A program made the position numbers and the translations under genes. The notes beneath the pieces were generated by a model that did not search any database, was not told where the DNA came from, and saw only the letters and a program-made list of their open reading frames with translations. 42,986 nucleotides of DNA from Phoenicimicrobium sp964438695 (lineage in GTDB: Bacteria; Atribacterota; Phoenicimicrobiia; Phoenicimicrobiales; Phoenicimicrobiaceae), in contig CAYTKP010000005.1 in the NCBI GenBank assembly GCA_964438695.1, forward strand, positions 1 to 42,986, read 5' to 3'. Numbering within the stretch: position 1 is the stretch's first letter; each line of letters starts with the position of its first letter. This document shows, piece after piece, positions 8,867 through 16,513 of the stretch.

Positions 8867-10024
8867 TTATTTTACTTTGAATTCATCAGGGGTTTGATCA
8901 ATTAAATTGAAATAATATAATATTCTTTTAACAATTCTTTCTGAAGCTTTCCCATCTCCGTAAGGATTAATATCTCTAATCATTTTCCGATATCTATCCC
9001 TATTGTCTAATAACCCCCTTACTTCTTTAACAATTCTTTTGCCATTAGTTCCGATTAATTTTACTACTCCTGCTTCAACTGCTTCAGGCCTTTCTGTTTC
9101 ATTTCGCAATACTAAAACGGGTTTCCCCAAAGAAGGCGCCTCTTCTTGTATGCCACCAGAATCAGTAAGTATAATATAAGATTTACACATTAAATTTACC
9201 ATATCTTTATAATCTAAAGTATCGAGAAGCAAAACTCTTCTTCTATTTTTCAAAATTTTATTAACATTTTTTCTAATCTCAGGATTTTTATGAAGAGGAA
9301 AAATTACCATTAAATCAGGGTATTCCTCGATGAGTTTAAATATAGCCTGGCAAGTCTCTCTTAATGGTTTTCCCCAATTTTCCCTTCTATGCATAGTCAC
9401 TAAAATAAATTTTTTCTCAACTATTTTCTTTTCTCGTAAGAGAGGCTCATTAAAAATATAATTTTCTTTGCTCATCAAAAATAAAGAATCAATAACTGTA
9501 TTTCCACTTATAAAAATATTGTCCCTTTTAACACCTTCCGTAAGCAAATTTTGACAGGATTTTTCAGTTGGAGCAAAGTGAAAGTCAGCTAATACACTGA
9601 TTAAGTGACGATTTATTTCTTCTGGAAAGGGGTAATATTTATTATTGGTTCTAAGGCCAGCTTCAATATGAGCTATCTTTATTTTTTGATAAAAAGCAGC
9701 TAAGGCACCGGCAAAGGCAGTAGTAGTATCACCCTGCACCAGTACCATATTTGGTTTTTCTTTCTCTAATATTCTTTCAATGCCTAAAAGACTATTCTTA
9801 GTAATCTGCGACAATGATTGTCTATTTTCCATAATCCCTAAATTATAATCGGGGGTGATATGAAAAATCTTTAACATCTGATCTAACATTTCACGATGTT
9901 GACCAGTAACTATAATTTTTGGATCTATTAGATGAGGATATTTCCCTATCTCATAGATTATAGGAAACATTTTTATAGCTTCAGGGCGAGTTCCGAATAT
10001 TATTGCAAGTATTATTCTATTCAT
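8867..10024 (-). CDS. wecB: UDP-N-acetylglucosamine 2-epimerase (non-hydrolysing)
   Basis: Interconverts UDP-GlcNAc and UDP-ManNAc for cell-surface polysaccharide or teichoic-acid linkage units. The 385 residues hold FGTRPEAIKMFP at the N-terminus, VTGQHREMLDQML near 45, VQGDTTTAFAGALAAFY near 95, HIEAGLRT, FPEEINRHL, and LTDSGGIQEEAP near 295; all are family hallmarks. The frame extends to a TTG at 10036 (AGGAG 3 bases upstream). I prefer the ATG at 10024, which overlaps the comEB stop. It is translationally coupled to comEB, the usual clostridial rpiB-upp-comEB-wecB arrangement. No surface-polysaccharide cluster is nearby. Confidence 0.95.
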   Translation of the reverse strand: MNRIILAIIFGTRPEAIKMFPIIYEIGKYPHLIDPKIIVTGQHREMLDQMLKIFHITPDYNLGIMENRQSLSQITKNSLLGIERILEKEKPNMVLVQGDTTTAFAGALAAFYQKIKIAHIEAGLRTNNKYYPFPEEINRHLISVLADFHFAPTEKSCQNLLTEGVKRDNIFISGNTVIDSLFLMSKENYIFNEPLLREKKIVEKKFILVTMHRRENWGKPLRETCQAIFKLIEEYPDLMVIFPLHKNPEIRKNVNKILKNRRRVLLLDTLDYKDMVNLMCKSYIILTDSGGIQEEAPSLGKPVLVLRNETERPEAVEAGVVKLIGTNGKRIVKEVRGLLDNRDRYRKMIRDINPYGDGKASERIVKRILYYFNLIDQTPDEFKVK

Positions 10025-10460
10025 AACAAATTTCAACTACTCCTGCTTCTTTTAGTAAATTTCGGGCTAATTCATCTGGATATTTTTCTTTATAGATAAC
10101 CTTTACTATTCCTGAATTTATAATCATTTTTGCACAAGTAACACACGGTTGGTTAGTGCAATATAATGTACTCCCCCGAATACTAATACCATATAATGCA
10201 GCCTGGACAATTGCATTTTGTTCAGCATGCAACCCTCGGCACAATTCTTGCCTTTCTCCAGAAGCAACTTTTCTCTTTTCTCTCAAACAACCTACTTCCA
10301 GGCAATGAGGTAGTCCTCTGGGAGCCCCATTATAACCAGTAGTAAGTATACGCTTATCTTTCACAATTACTGCCCCAACTTTTCTTCTTAGGCAAGTAGA
10401 ACGTTTTGCTACTAATTCAGTTATTTGCATAAAGTATTCATCCCAAGAAGGTCTGCTCAT
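10017..10460 (-). CDS. comEB: dCMP deaminase (ComEB family)
   Basis: Deaminates dCMP to dUMP, feeding thymidylate synthesis. The 147 residues hold the zinc deaminase motifs HAEQNAIVQAA near residue 78 (His plus catalytic Glu) and PCVTCAKMI near 108 (two Cys ligands). NGAPRGLPHC is conserved in dCMP deaminases. AAAGGAG lies 10 bases before the ATG and is part of the upp relic's last codons. With thyX, tmk and tdk in the window it completes a dUMP-to-dTDP route. The wecB start overlaps its stop. Confidence 0.95.
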   Translation of the reverse strand: MSRPSWDEYFMQITELVAKRSTCLRRKVGAVIVKDKRILTTGYNGAPRGLPHCLEVGCLREKRKVASGERQELCRGLHAEQNAIVQAALYGISIRGSTLYCTNQPCVTCAKMIINSGIVKVIYKEKYPDELARNLLKEAGVVEICYE

Positions 10461-10722
10461 AAACTAAAATCTCCTTTAACCATCCCTAAGCCTGCTCTTA
10501 AAATAGCAATAACTACCATATTCTTTCCAGAAATTACTTTGCTTTTTTGCTCTCGCAAGGGCAGTTTCAATTTCAATCTCTCTTAACTTTATTCCCCTGG
10601 TAACTTCATAAGCCATTAGATTAGATAGCTCATCTACTAATTCTCTAAATTCTTTTAATGGGATATTTTATCCCTAATTAGAGTTAATTTGTGCTGGATT
10701 AACCGAAATTCTGAATTCTGCC
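10457..10722 (-). pseudogene. upp: Uracil phosphoribosyltransferase relic (truncated, two frameshifts)
   Basis: Three minus-strand frames, read in order, rebuild the first third of Upp. RLIQHKLTLIRDK (10705 down to about 10667) is the Upp opening. PLKEFRELVDELSNLMAYEV then continues through TRGIKLREIEIETALARAKK (about 10661-10545). GKNMVVIAILRAGLGMVKG (about 10525-10470) is the conserved GKK..VPILRAGLGMV block. The frame changes between segments. After RAGLGMV the match ends, a stop overlaps the comEB ATG, and about 130 C-terminal residues, including the PRPP-binding loop, are missing. No start codon was found. The relic sits exactly where clostridia keep upp, between rpiB and comEB, so it is decay in place. 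Uracil salvage is lost here unless another copy exists. Confidence 0.85.
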
Positions 10723-10770
10723 TGTTTGTTTTTTGCTATATACCATATATACAATATACTCAATACTAAT

Positions 10771-11223
10771 CTATTTATAAATTTTCTTTTCTTTTTGCTT
10801 AATTTTATTTATACGATTAATATGTCTTTTTTCTTTGCTAAAATCGGTATTTAGCCATACTTTAACTATTTCTCGAGCCAAGCCTATACCAATAACTCTT
10901 TCTCCTAAGGTTAAAATATTCGCATCATTATGTTCTCGAGCATTACGAGCAGAAAATACATCATTACAAAGAGAAGCCCTAATACCTTTTATTTTATTGG
11001 CAACTATCGACATTCCTATCCCTGTTCCACACACCAATATTCCTTTATCAAAATTTCCATTTTTTACTTCGTTAGAAACTTTAAAACCTATATCGGGATA
11101 GTCAACCGGTTGTTCGTTATCACATCCAAAATCGGCATATTCTATATTCAACTCCTCTAAATATTGTTTTAGATGCTCTTTTAATTTATACCCACCATGA
11201 TCACTTCCCAAAGCAATTTTCAT
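10771..11223 (-). CDS. rpiB: Ribose-5-phosphate isomerase B
   Basis: Interconverts ribose-5-phosphate and ribulose-5-phosphate in the pentose phosphate pathway. The 150 residues hold MKIALGSDHGGYKLKEHL at the N-terminus. The catalytic Cys block is GILVCGTGIGMSIVANK near residue 64. ASLCNDVFSARNAREHNDANILTLGERVIG follows near 85-110. GGTGGTG is upstream of the ATG. The Lys-rich tail is slightly longer than usual. It lies 16 bases after the arginine-phosphatase-like gene, as ywlE-ywlF in Bacillus. Confidence 0.95.
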   Translation of the reverse strand: MKIALGSDHGGYKLKEHLKQYLEELNIEYADFGCDNEQPVDYPDIGFKVSNEVKNGNFDKGILVCGTGIGMSIVANKIKGIRASLCNDVFSARNAREHNDANILTLGERVIGIGLAREIVKVWLNTDFSKEKRHINRINKIKQKEKKIYK

Positions 11224-11239
11224 TATTTTTTCACCACCA

Positions 11240-11743
11240 TTAATTATTATTTTTTTTAATAATTATATCGGCAATTTTTTCCAAATTAACTTTCAAATCG
11301 TTTGCTATGATTCTGTAAAAATCAATAGGCTTACCAATTGGATCACTTATATCGTATTTTTTGTCTTTTTTTTGAACTTTATTAAGATATTTTCTTTGAC
11401 TGAATTCTTTTACAAGGAAAACTTTATTTTGAGCAAAAGGATATCTTATTTGGATGTATTCTTGGTGTTCACTTGCCATAACTAAAATTAAATCAGCCTC
11501 TTTAACTAAATCTTCTTCTAGTGGCTGAGATTTATATTGAGAAATATCTATTCCATATTCTAGCATAACTTTAATAGCCTCATCAGTGGGCTTCATTCCT
11601 GGAATAGCCGAGATTCCTGCAGATTGGATATTATATCGATAATAATTTTTTTCTTTTTCTTGTAATATCTTCTTGAACATACCTTGAGCCATAGGGCTAC
11701 GACAGGTATTTCCAGTACAAACAAATAAAATTGATCTAATCAT
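11240..11743 (-). CDS. Low-molecular-weight phosphatase, YwlE-like (probable protein-arginine phosphatase)
   Basis: A cysteine phosphatase with the CX5R(S/T) P-loop as CTGNTCRSPMAQ near residue 8 and the general-acid Asp in SDPIGKP near residue 130. The Thr in CTGNTCRS, where tyrosine phosphatases usually have Ile, is the residue linked to phosphoarginine selectivity in Bacillus YwlE, so arginine phosphatase activity is likely. The frame extends to 11767. I chose the ATG at 11743, because AAGGA lies 8 bases before it and MIRSILFVCTGN matches the family N-terminus. Synteny with prmC and rpiB supports YwlE. An McsB-type arginine kinase is not in the window. Confidence 0.88.
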   Translation of the reverse strand: MIRSILFVCTGNTCRSPMAQGMFKKILQEKEKNYYRYNIQSAGISAIPGMKPTDEAIKVMLEYGIDISQYKSQPLEEDLVKEADLILVMASEHQEYIQIRYPFAQNKVFLVKEFSQRKYLNKVQKKDKKYDISDPIGKPIDFYRIIANDLKVNLEKIADIIIKKNNN

Positions 11744-11813
11744 TTTAAAAATCCTTAATATATTCATTTCGCTACCAGCTATAACCAGACATCTGGGTAC
11801 GAAGTATGTATTT

Positions 11814-12713
11814 TTATTTACAATACGCTATTACTACTCTCTCTATGTTAGAATAGTCTCTAAAAATTTCAATATTTTGTTTAAAATCATTTTCTTTTAG
11901 AATTAATTCTTTCACCTTCTTTGCCTGACCAGCACCCACTTCTAAAGCTACAAAACCATTCTTTTTTAAAAAATAAGAGGCTTTTTTAACAATTTTTCGA
12001 TAGTAATCCATCCCATTAACACCACCACACAAAGCAATCTTTGGTTCTCTTTCCCTTATTTCAACTGGCAAAGATTTAAAATCCTCTAAGCTTATATAGG
12101 GAGGATTGGAGACAACTCCATCCAAACAGTTTTGATCTATTTTCTCCCTTAAAGGTTCAAATAAATCTCCTTGTATGAATACTATTTTATCTTCACAATT
12201 ATGTTTAAGGGCATTTTTAGATGCTAATTTTAAACTTTTTTCAGATATATCAATAGCATAAATAGTAATATTTTTTATATATTTTGCCATGCTTATGGCG
12301 ATTATTCCTGAGCCTGTTCCTAAATCAGCTACCCTTAAATGCGAATCTGGCTTTTTATTTTTTAATTTTTCAATAATTTTTTCCACTAGAATTTCGGTTT
12401 CAGGTCTAGGAATCAAAACTCCTTCTTCAATAAAAAAATCCATTCCCATAAATTCCTGATGTTTGGTAATATATTGTAGAGGAATATTTTTTAATCTTTT
12501 TTGAATTGCCTGTTCTAATTCCCTTCTCTCATTATTGCTTAATATCTTATCAAAATTTAAGTATATTTCACTCCTTTTCATTTTTAATAGATAACTTAAT
12601 AATATTTCTGCTTCTCCTGATGAATTAACAATTTTAGCGGTTTCAAACCATTTACTAATGTATCGTAAAGTTTGTCCTATAGTTTTAAACTTATCCTTAG
12701 TTTTCCCCATCAT
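11814..12713 (-). CDS. prmC: Peptide chain release factor N5-glutamine methyltransferase
   Basis: Methylates the Gln of the GGQ motif in release factors. The 299 residues have an N-terminal helical domain (about 1-95) and a Rossmann methylase with VADLGTGSGIIAISMAKY near 120. The catalytic VSNPPYISLEDF near 192 grips the Gln side chain. IPRPETEILVEK near 100 is also characteristic. The start ATGATG overlaps the prfA stop by 17 bases, so the enzyme is translated from the same mRNA as its substrate RF1. Confidence 0.95.
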   Translation of the reverse strand: MMGKTKDKFKTIGQTLRYISKWFETAKIVNSSGEAEILLSYLLKMKRSEIYLNFDKILSNNERRELEQAIQKRLKNIPLQYITKHQEFMGMDFFIEEGVLIPRPETEILVEKIIEKLKNKKPDSHLRVADLGTGSGIIAISMAKYIKNITIYAIDISEKSLKLASKNALKHNCEDKIVFIQGDLFEPLREKIDQNCLDGVVSNPPYISLEDFKSLPVEIREREPKIALCGGVNGMDYYRKIVKKASYFLKKNGFVALEVGAGQAKKVKELILKENDFKQNIEIFRDYSNIERVVIAYCK

Positions 12714-13773
12714 TTAAGTCATCACTATTCGTTTTTAATTTTTCTGATAAAGCATTTAATAAATTATCTAAATTTCCCTCTAATACCTCTTCTAAATTAT
12801 GTAAAGTCAAATTGATGCGATGGTCAGTAATTCTATTTTGAGGAAAATTATAAGTTCTAATCCTCTCACTTCGATCCCCCGTGCCGACTTGTTTTCTTCT
12901 TTTTTGGTCAATTTTTTCGTGTCTCTCTCTTTCCATTTTATCTAAAAGTCTTGCCCTTAATATTTTTAGGGCTTTTTCTTTATTTTTATATTGAGACTTC
13001 TCGTCTTGACAGGTAGCTACTATTCCAGTAGGAATATGAGTGATTCTTACCGCAGAATCTGTAGTATTAACACTCTGACCTCCAGGTCCAGTAGCACGAA
13101 AACGGTCAATCTTTAAATCGTTCGGATTAATTTCCAGCTCTATTTCTTCTACTTCTGGCAATATGGCTACTGTAACAGTCGAAGTATGTATTCTACCACT
13201 TGACTCGGTTATGGGAACGCGTTGTACTCGATGCACTCCGCTTTCATATTTTAGTTTCTTGTAAACATCTTTTCCGGTTATGTTAAATATTATCTCCTTG
13301 AACCCCCCAATCTCAGTAGGACTAGAATCCATTATTTCAGTTTTCCAGCCATTTGCTTCGGAATATCGAGAATACATTCGGAAGAGATCACCTACAAAAA
13401 GTGCTGCCTCATCACCACCAGCGCCAGCTCTAATTTCCACAATTATATTCTTTTTATCGTAAGGGTCTTCAGGAAATATAAGTTCCTTTAATTCGATCTC
13501 CAAATTTGTCTTTTTCTTTTCTAATCTTTCTAGATCTTCCCTTATTAGTTTTTTAAATTCTATATCTTTTTCTGCTTCTAACATTTTTAAATTTTCTTTA
13601 ATTTCTTTCAATATTTTCTTGTATTCTTTATATTTTAAAACAGTTTTAGAAATTTCGGAATGTGTTTTTGAAAATTGTTGAAATTTAGATTGATCGGCAA
13701 TAATCTTAGGATCAGAAAGCAAGATATTTAATTCTTCATATTTTTTTTCATATTCTTCCAATTTATTAAACAT
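12697..13773 (-). CDS. prfA: Peptide chain release factor 1
   Basis: Ends translation at UAA and UAG. The 358 residues match RF1 in length. The catalytic GPGGQSVNTTDSAVR is near residue 230. The codon-recognition tripeptide is PIT in QRVPITESSGRIHTSTVTVA near 185 (usually PAT or PVT). AGAGGDEAALF near 117 and the C-terminal TDHRINLTLHNLEEVL are also typical. A coiled-coil N-terminal domain covers about 1-100. It follows yqhQ after 17 bases and overlaps prmC. The variable middle residue of PxT is not expected to change specificity. Confidence 0.96.
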   Translation of the reverse strand: MFNKLEEYEKKYEELNILLSDPKIIADQSKFQQFSKTHSEISKTVLKYKEYKKILKEIKENLKMLEAEKDIEFKKLIREDLERLEKKKTNLEIELKELIFPEDPYDKKNIIVEIRAGAGGDEAALFVGDLFRMYSRYSEANGWKTEIMDSSPTEIGGFKEIIFNITGKDVYKKLKYESGVHRVQRVPITESSGRIHTSTVTVAILPEVEEIELEINPNDLKIDRFRATGPGGQSVNTTDSAVRITHIPTGIVATCQDEKSQYKNKEKALKILRARLLDKMERERHEKIDQKRRKQVGTGDRSERIRTYNFPQNRITDHRINLTLHNLEEVLEGNLDNLLNALSEKLKTNSDDLNDGEN

Positions 13774-13790
13774 AATAAATACACCACTTT

Positions 13791-14672
13791 TTACTTTATA
13801 ATTTCGTTATATTCAGGGAGTACTCCTCGTAATGCCTCTATCGCAACTTCTAATTGACTATCATCAGGCTCTTTTGTGGTAAACTTTTGAAACCATAGTC
13901 CTGGGGCAACTGCCCATTTTACTAAAGGTATAGCCATATTTTTCGCCGATAATTTTAATATTTCGTATGATAAACCAGCTATCAAGGGAATTATAGATAC
14001 CCGATATACTATCCTTAAAAGCAAAGTTTGTTTGCCCAATAAAGAAAATATTAAGATGCTTATTACTAAAACAATAAAAATAAAACTTGTTCCACATCGA
14101 GGGTGCAAAGTGCTATATTTTCTCACATTATCTACCTTGAGCTCCTCACCTGCTTCATAGGCATATATTACTTTATGTTCTGCACCATGATACTCAAATA
14201 CTCTTTTAACTTCTTTTATCCTTGATATAAAATTTAAATAAAGAATAAATATGCTAATCCTTAGCATTCCTTCAAATAAATTGTATATAATTAAATTGGA
14301 AAGATATCTATCCAAATATTTGGCAATTGTTGTAGGGAGAGCTATAAAGAAGATTGTAAATAATCCAAAAGCAATTAATATTGTAAAAAACATTTCTATA
14401 CTATTTAATTTTTCTTCTTCCCCTGTAGCTTGCTCTGCAGAATAAGTTAATGCCTTTAGACCAAGAACTAATGATTCGATTAAATTGATTATCCCTCTAA
14501 AAATAGGCCATTTAAGAAATTTTAACTTGTTGGATAAAGAACTCAATTTGCCTATTTTTGAAACTATTTCTTTATTGGGTTTACGCACTGCGATAGCATA
14601 TTTTAAAGGAGATCTCATCATTACTCCTTCAATTACTGCTTGACCACCATAGTTACAGTCACCATTTCTCAT
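13791..14672 (-). CDS. DUF1385 membrane protein, YqhQ family
   Basis: A 293-residue integral membrane protein of the YqhQ/DUF1385 family, whose molecular function is not established. The family signature YGGQAVIEGVMMRSP is at residues 8-22. AEHKVIYAYEAGEEL...STLHPRCGTSF near 165-195 is the second conserved block. Four or five hydrophobic segments are visible (about 95-115, 130-150, 197-217, 222-245). The start ATGA overlaps the thyX stop by 4 bases and prfA follows closely. In clostridia yqhQ also sits between rpmE and prfA/prmC. Confidence 0.9.
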   Translation of the reverse strand: MRNGDCNYGGQAVIEGVMMRSPLKYAIAVRKPNKEIVSKIGKLSSLSNKLKFLKWPIFRGIINLIESLVLGLKALTYSAEQATGEEEKLNSIEMFFTILIAFGLFTIFFIALPTTIAKYLDRYLSNLIIYNLFEGMLRISIFILYLNFISRIKEVKRVFEYHGAEHKVIYAYEAGEELKVDNVRKYSTLHPRCGTSFIFIVLVISILIFSLLGKQTLLLRIVYRVSIIPLIAGLSYEILKLSAKNMAIPLVKWAVAPGLWFQKFTTKEPDDSQLEVAIEALRGVLPEYNEIIK

Positions 14673-15370
14673 TTTTGCCCAGTTACTCCTCTTCTCTTAT
14701 TTTTTGACCAAGGTTTGCCACAAGATAATTCTCCTTCAGGACAAGGTCCAGAAACGCAAGGAGGACCAGCATCTTCAAACAAAATTGGCGCAACTTTTCT
14801 AACTTCCTTTAACATATTTATCGCAACTTCTCTAATCTCCCATTGGGCCCTATTACAACATCTTAACTTAAAAATATGAAGTAATTCTCGAGCATTTGCA
14901 GTTATTATTATTTTAGTTGCGACTGCCTGTGGCAAAATATATCTGGCATCTTCTGCTTTTATACCATTATCCATAAAAAGACGATAAATTTCATCTAATT
15001 TATTTACAGTATCAGTAAATATTTTATTTAAATTATCATTCTTTGCAATAGATTCTGGTACAATGTATGGAAACCCTTCTTTTTTTATTTTAACATATCT
15101 TTGACTCTGTTGAGAAAAAGATGCAAGCCGATGTCGTACTAATTGATGAGAAGTAATCCTGGATATATCTTCTATAGCAAAAGTAAAAGTGGCATGTTCT
15201 AAAACAGAATAATGCCCTAATTTTATTATTTTCCTGATCAAGTTTGATATTGAATCTTCAGTAAGTTTTTCATTCAATTCTTCAATGCCAGATGCAGAAT
15301 AACATAAACGTGCTGATTGAGCGATAATTTTTTCAGGATTTTTAGTATAATTTATAAGTTTAACTTTCAC
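14669..15370 (-). CDS. thyX: Flavin-dependent thymidylate synthase
   Basis: Methylates dUMP to dTMP using methylenetetrahydrofolate, FAD and NADPH. The ThyX signature RHRX7S is present as RHRLASFSQQS near residue 80. GHYSVLEHATFTF near 55 and ILPQAVATKIIITANARELLHIFKLRCC near 145-170 are conserved. The frame runs to a TTG at 15388, but AAGGAG lies inside that extension, 9 bases before GTG at 15370, so I place the start there. It is coupled to yqhQ by a 4-base overlap. A Cys-rich tail (PPCVSGPCPEGELSCG) is present. No thyA is seen here. Confidence 0.95.
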   Translation of the reverse strand: MKVKLINYTKNPEKIIAQSARLCYSASGIEELNEKLTEDSISNLIRKIIKLGHYSVLEHATFTFAIEDISRITSHQLVRHRLASFSQQSQRYVKIKKEGFPYIVPESIAKNDNLNKIFTDTVNKLDEIYRLFMDNGIKAEDARYILPQAVATKIIITANARELLHIFKLRCCNRAQWEIREVAINMLKEVRKVAPILFEDAGPPCVSGPCPEGELSCGKPWSKNKRRGVTGQK

Positions 15371-15456
15371 AGAATTAATCTCCTTCAACTAAAAACTTAA
15401 ATTGAAAAACAAAACTATCCTGGTTAATTAACGTTAACGCAATACTCAATACAATT

Positions 15457-16035
15457 CTACTCCTTAGGAACTACATGGCATCTTCTACACCTTGCCTCGT
15501 AAGTTTCCTTTGCTCCAAGTAATATTGTTGGGTCACTATATTTAGCAGGCTTCCCATTTATAATTCTTTGTGTTCGGGAAGCTGGATTGCCACAAACCAT
15601 ACATATTGCCTGTAATTTAGTAATATATTCGGCTATTGCAAGTAACTTAGGCATTGGTCCGAAAGGTTCACCTCTAAAATCTTGATCTAAACCAGCAATA
15701 ATTATTCTTTTTCCCTCATCTGCGAGTTTTTGACATATAGATACAATATCATCACTATAGAATTGAGCTTCATCAATAGCTATTACTTCCGTATCTGGAT
15801 CTAATTTTTCTAAAAGCTCTTTAGGCTGACTAATATTAATTGCTTTGATCTTACTACCATTGTGAGAGTAAATATACTGAATTGCGAACCTGTTATCAAT
15901 AGTTGGCTTAAATACTTGGACTTTCTTTTTAGCAATTTGAACCCTATGAACTCTCCTTATCAATTCTTCACTCTTTCCACTAAACATACTTCCACAAATA
16001 ACTTCAATCCAGCCAACATTTTTCTCTTTTTCCAT
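15457..16035 (-). CDS. tdk: Thymidine kinase
   Basis: Phosphorylates thymidine to dTMP for salvage. A type II TK: P-loop GSMFSGKSEELIRRV near residue 16, Walker B IAIDEAQFYSDD near 83 with the catalytic Glu, AGLDQDFRGEPFGPMP near 112, and a zinc site from CMVCGNPA near 142 and CRRCH near 182. The frame extends to a GTG at 16044. GAGGAGGTG lies 8-9 bases before the ATG at 16035, which decides the start. A terminator lies about 60 bases upstream, between it and rpmE, so it probably needs its own promoter or read-through. Confidence 0.95.
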   Translation of the reverse strand: MEKEKNVGWIEVICGSMFSGKSEELIRRVHRVQIAKKKVQVFKPTIDNRFAIQYIYSHNGSKIKAINISQPKELLEKLDPDTEVIAIDEAQFYSDDIVSICQKLADEGKRIIIAGLDQDFRGEPFGPMPKLLAIAEYITKLQAICMVCGNPASRTQRIINGKPAKYSDPTILLGAKETYEARCRRCHVVPKE

Positions 16036-16091
16036 TGTTGGCACACCTCCTCAATAATTCCCGCATATAATTATGTCTCACAAAAAATCAC

Positions 16092-16124
16092 AAAAAAACA
16101 GAGCTTTACGGAAGCTCTGTTTTT
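16092..16124 (-). terminator. Intrinsic terminator after rpmE
   Basis: A perfect 9-bp stem, ACAGAGCTT (16098-16106) and AAGCTCTGT (16112-16120), has a 5-base loop. On the minus strand it is followed by seven T, a textbook rho-independent terminator 55 bases past the rpmE stop. A-T pairs extend the stem, and the plus strand also ends in five T, so it can work both ways. Confidence 0.9.
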
Positions 16125-16179
16125 ATTATCCCCCTCTAAATCCTCCTTGTTTCTATCTCAAAAGAAAAATAAATTTTAA

Positions 16180-16392
16180 TTAATTTTCTTCATTTTTTAA
16201 ATTATATTTTCTATTGAATCTTTCTACTCTTCCAGCGGTATCAACAATTTTTTGTTTACCAGTAAAAAATGGGTGACATGCAGAACATATCTCTACTCTC
16301 ATATTCTCTTTAGTCGAACCAGTTTCGAAGGTGTTTCCACAAGCACAAGTTATCGTAGACTTTCCATATTTGGGATGAATACCTTTTTTCAT
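16180..16392 (-). CDS. rpmE: 50S ribosomal protein L31, zinc-binding form
   Basis: Large-subunit ribosomal protein of 70 residues. Opening MKKGIHPKYGKSTITCACGNTF carries Cys 16 and 18; EICSACHPFFTGKQK carries the second Cys pair near 37 and 40, so this is the zinc-bound (C+) type. VDTAGRVERFNRKY is the conserved C-terminus. It has its own promoter (16448-16476) and terminator (16092-16124), so it appears to be transcribed alone between rho and tdk, an order conserved in Bacillus. Confidence 0.96.
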   Translation of the reverse strand: MKKGIHPKYGKSTITCACGNTFETGSTKENMRVEICSACHPFFTGKQKIVDTAGRVERFNRKYNLKNEEN

Positions 16393-16447
16393 TTTCCTAA
16401 CCTCAATCTTTTTTATTTAAATTATTTTTTAATAAAATTCTTAAAAA

Positions 16448-16476
16448 ATTATAGCATAATATTATGTTAACGTCAA
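16448..16476 (-). promoter_or_regulatory. Sigma-A-type promoter of rpmE
   Basis: On the minus strand: -35 TTGACG (16471-16476), a 17-base spacer, then -10 TATAAT (16448-16453) preceded by TGC, so the -10 is also extended. The predicted start is about 45-50 bases before the rpmE ATG. Confidence 0.85.
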
Positions 16477-16486
16477 AATAACAATA

Positions 16487-16512
16487 ATTTTTGATAACTT
16501 TTTATCAAAAAT
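16487..16512 (-). terminator. A/T hairpin directly after rho
   Basis: ATTTTTGATAA (16487-16497) and TTATCAAAAAT (16502-16512) form an 11-bp perfect stem with a 4-base loop, ending 1 base from the rho stop codon. The stem has a single G-C pair, so it is weak as a terminator. It may instead protect the 3' end or act with Rho itself. Confidence 0.5.
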
Positions 16513-16513
16513 A

